Assembly (NCBI GenBank): GCA_029960865.1
Contig: JASBVX010000052.1
Coordinates: 1-8,073 of the forward strand
Direction: 5' to 3'
Source of the DNA: Bacillota bacterium
Lineage (GTDB): Bacteria > Bacillota > Sulfobacillia > RBS10-35
Length of the DNA: 8,073 bases
How positions within the stretch are numbered: the stretch's first letter is position 1; each line of letters begins with the position of its first letter. Shown piece after piece: positions 6,926-8,073 of this stretch. Below the pieces are notes generated by a model. It did no database searches, was not told the origin of the DNA, and was given only the letters and a program-made list of their open reading frames with translations. The translations under genes and the position numbers were made by a program.

Positions 6926-7561
6926 TCAATCCCGCAAGGCGGAACCTGTTTTGACGATCTCCCAGTACATCTTCATGCGCAAAAGAAAACCCCGCAAAAG
7001 GCCGTACTTTTCTTCTTTCATCCGGTGGCTGACCCCATCCAGGATCACTTCCTCCACCGTCACTCCCTGTTCCCGGATGTGGCGGGTCAGGGCCACCTCC
7101 ACCCCAAAACGGGCCATCTCCAGACCCGACGCCTCCATGAGGACAGCCCGCTTGACAGCCCTCTGCCCTGAAAGGTACGGGGCCATCACCTGGGCCAGAT
7201 CGGTCACAGGTCGCCCGTGGCGCAACACCCCCAGGGACATGTCGGCCCGCCCCGCCAGCACCGGCTCCAGGAGGGCCTGGACGTGCTGGGGTCGCAGACC
7301 CGTCAGGTCGGCATCGAGGAAAAGGAAGACATCCCCGTCGGCCCGGTCGATGCCTTTCTTCATGGCGCCCCCTTTGCCCACATTCTGCTCCAGCTCGATG
7401 CACTCGGCCCCGGCCTGGCGGGCCACTTCCGCCGTCGTATCGGTGGAACCATCGCTGATCACCAGCACCCGGTCCACCAAGCCGCTCTCCTGTACCGCAG
7501 CCACCACCGCTGCCAGGGTTTTTTCCTCGTTGTAGGCAGGAATCACCGCTACCACCCGCAT
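6926..7561 (-). CDS. Family 2 glycosyltransferase (GT-A fold), 211 residues
   Basis: Transfers a sugar from an activated (probably nucleotide-linked) donor to an unknown acceptor, in the cytoplasm or on the inner membrane face. Family signs are the opening VVAVIPAYNEE (residues 3-13), DGSTD (37-41, nucleotide binding), NVGKGGAMKKG (60-70), the metal-binding FLDAD (81-85), SGQRA (131-135) and FGVEVALTR (152-160). The C-terminus is basic and amphipathic with no membrane helix (SHRMKEEKYG at 178-187, then a Leu/Arg/Met-rich tail), which could bind the membrane surface. Related single-domain GT2 proteins include glucosyl-3-phosphoglycerate and polyprenyl-phosphate sugar synthases; the sequence does not settle which. 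The ATG start has a moderate site (GGGTGGG, 8 bases upstream). It lies 48 bases after proS and one base before polC, so translation is probably coupled to polC. A glycosyltransferase between proS and polC is not the usual Bacillota arrangement. Confidence 0.93.
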   Translation of the reverse strand: MRVVAVIPAYNEEKTLAAVVAAVQESGLVDRVLVISDGSTDTTAEVARQAGAECIELEQNVGKGGAMKKGIDRADGDVFLFLDADLTGLRPQHVQALLEPVLAGRADMSLGVLRHGRPVTDLAQVMAPYLSGQRAVKRAVLMEASGLEMARFGVEVALTRHIREQGVTVEEVILDGVSHRMKEEKYGLLRGFLLRMKMYWEIVKTGSALRD

Positions 7562-7609
7562 GCGCTCAGCCCACCCGTCCCCCCGTGATGTTGGCCTTCG
7601 CTTCTCCCT

Positions 7610-8073
7610 CTAACTTTCGTCCGCCGCCAGGCGAACTCCTTCCGGAAGGGTCTCCTCGTCGGCCCGCCGGGCCAGCTTCTCCAGCTCCCGCTGCACGATC
7701 CCGGCCACATGGGCGGCCGCCTTTTCCACCGACACCTTCTCCACATCCCCGGTGGCCCGGTGGAAGATCTCCACCAACCCTTCCCGCAGGCTCCGCTCCC
7801 CCACCGTCACCCGCAGGGGAAAGCCCATGAGGTCGGCATCGGAGAACTTCACCCCCGCGCGCTCGTCCCGATCGTCCAGGAGGACCTCCACCCCCAACCG
7901 CAGGAGCTCCCGATAGATCCCCTCCGCCGCCCCCATCAGGCTCTCATCTTCTGTATGCAAAGGCACCACGATGGCATGAAAGGGAGCAATGCTGTAGGGC
8001 CAGATGATGCCCTTGTCATCATGGGACTGCTCGATGGCCGCCGCCACCGTCCGGGTGACCCCGATGCCGTAGC
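7610..8073 (-). CDS. proS: Prolyl-tRNA synthetase, C-terminal part (5' end cut by the window edge)
   Basis: The last 154 residues of a class II aminoacyl-tRNA synthetase that charges tRNA-Pro with proline. The visible part starts in class II motif 3 ([19 protein letters not shown], ending in GIIWP), whose arginine contacts ATP, and continues into the anticodon-binding domain, with PFHAIVVPL, a [21 protein letters not shown] segment and [16 protein letters not shown]. The closing helical region is acidic and ends in ADES before TAG. This matches the bacterial-type ProS, in which the anticodon domain is C-terminal. The true start is right of the window; an ATG at 8047 is internal. The order proS then polC is a common Bacillota arrangement and supports the taxonomic reading. 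Confidence 0.96.
   Translation of the reverse strand, partial: YGIGVTRTVAAAIEQSHDDKGIIWPYSIAPFHAIVVPLHTEDESLMGAAEGIYRELLRLGVEVLLDDRDERAGVKFSDADLMGFPLRVTVGERSLREGLVEIFHRATGDVEKVSVEKAAAHVAGIVQRELEKLARRADEETLPEGVRLAADES

Overview
The window looks like chromosome from a GC-rich, probably thermophilic member of the Bacillota (Firmicutes). The main evidence is a complete PolC-type DNA polymerase III alpha subunit, a form largely confined to Bacillota, Thermotogota and relatives. It lies near proS, as in many Bacillota genomes. The proteins are rich in Arg, Glu and Leu and poor in Cys, which fits a thermophile but does not prove it. I cannot name the genus.

Every supported gene is on the minus strand, so the region reads from right to left. 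First comes the C-terminal part of prolyl-tRNA synthetase (proS, cut by the right edge), then a family 2 glycosyltransferase, then polC one base after it. Next is a DUF3054-type membrane protein that starts at the end of polC and is broken by a one-base frameshift. Two small unrecognised proteins follow: a 116-residue protein with histidine-rich ends and a 167-residue protein with one N-terminal membrane anchor. After a gap of about 206 bases comes a divergent CstA-family transporter, cut by the left edge.

The proS-to-polC part is replication and translation housekeeping with a glycosyltransferase inserted. The tight spacing from proS to the 167-residue protein suggests one transcript with coupled translation. 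The rimP-nusA block that usually follows polC in Bacillota is absent; three membrane-associated or unknown genes and cstA take its place. The cstA gap has a good ribosome binding site but no promoter, terminator or riboswitch that I can support.

I see no mobile elements, CRISPR arrays, tRNA or rRNA genes, or long repeats. The best points for follow-up are the compact N-terminus of PolC, the DUF3054 frameshift, the divergent CstA, and the two unknown genes between polC and cstA. Nothing here clearly shows a new system. All plus-strand reading frames look like antisense shadows.
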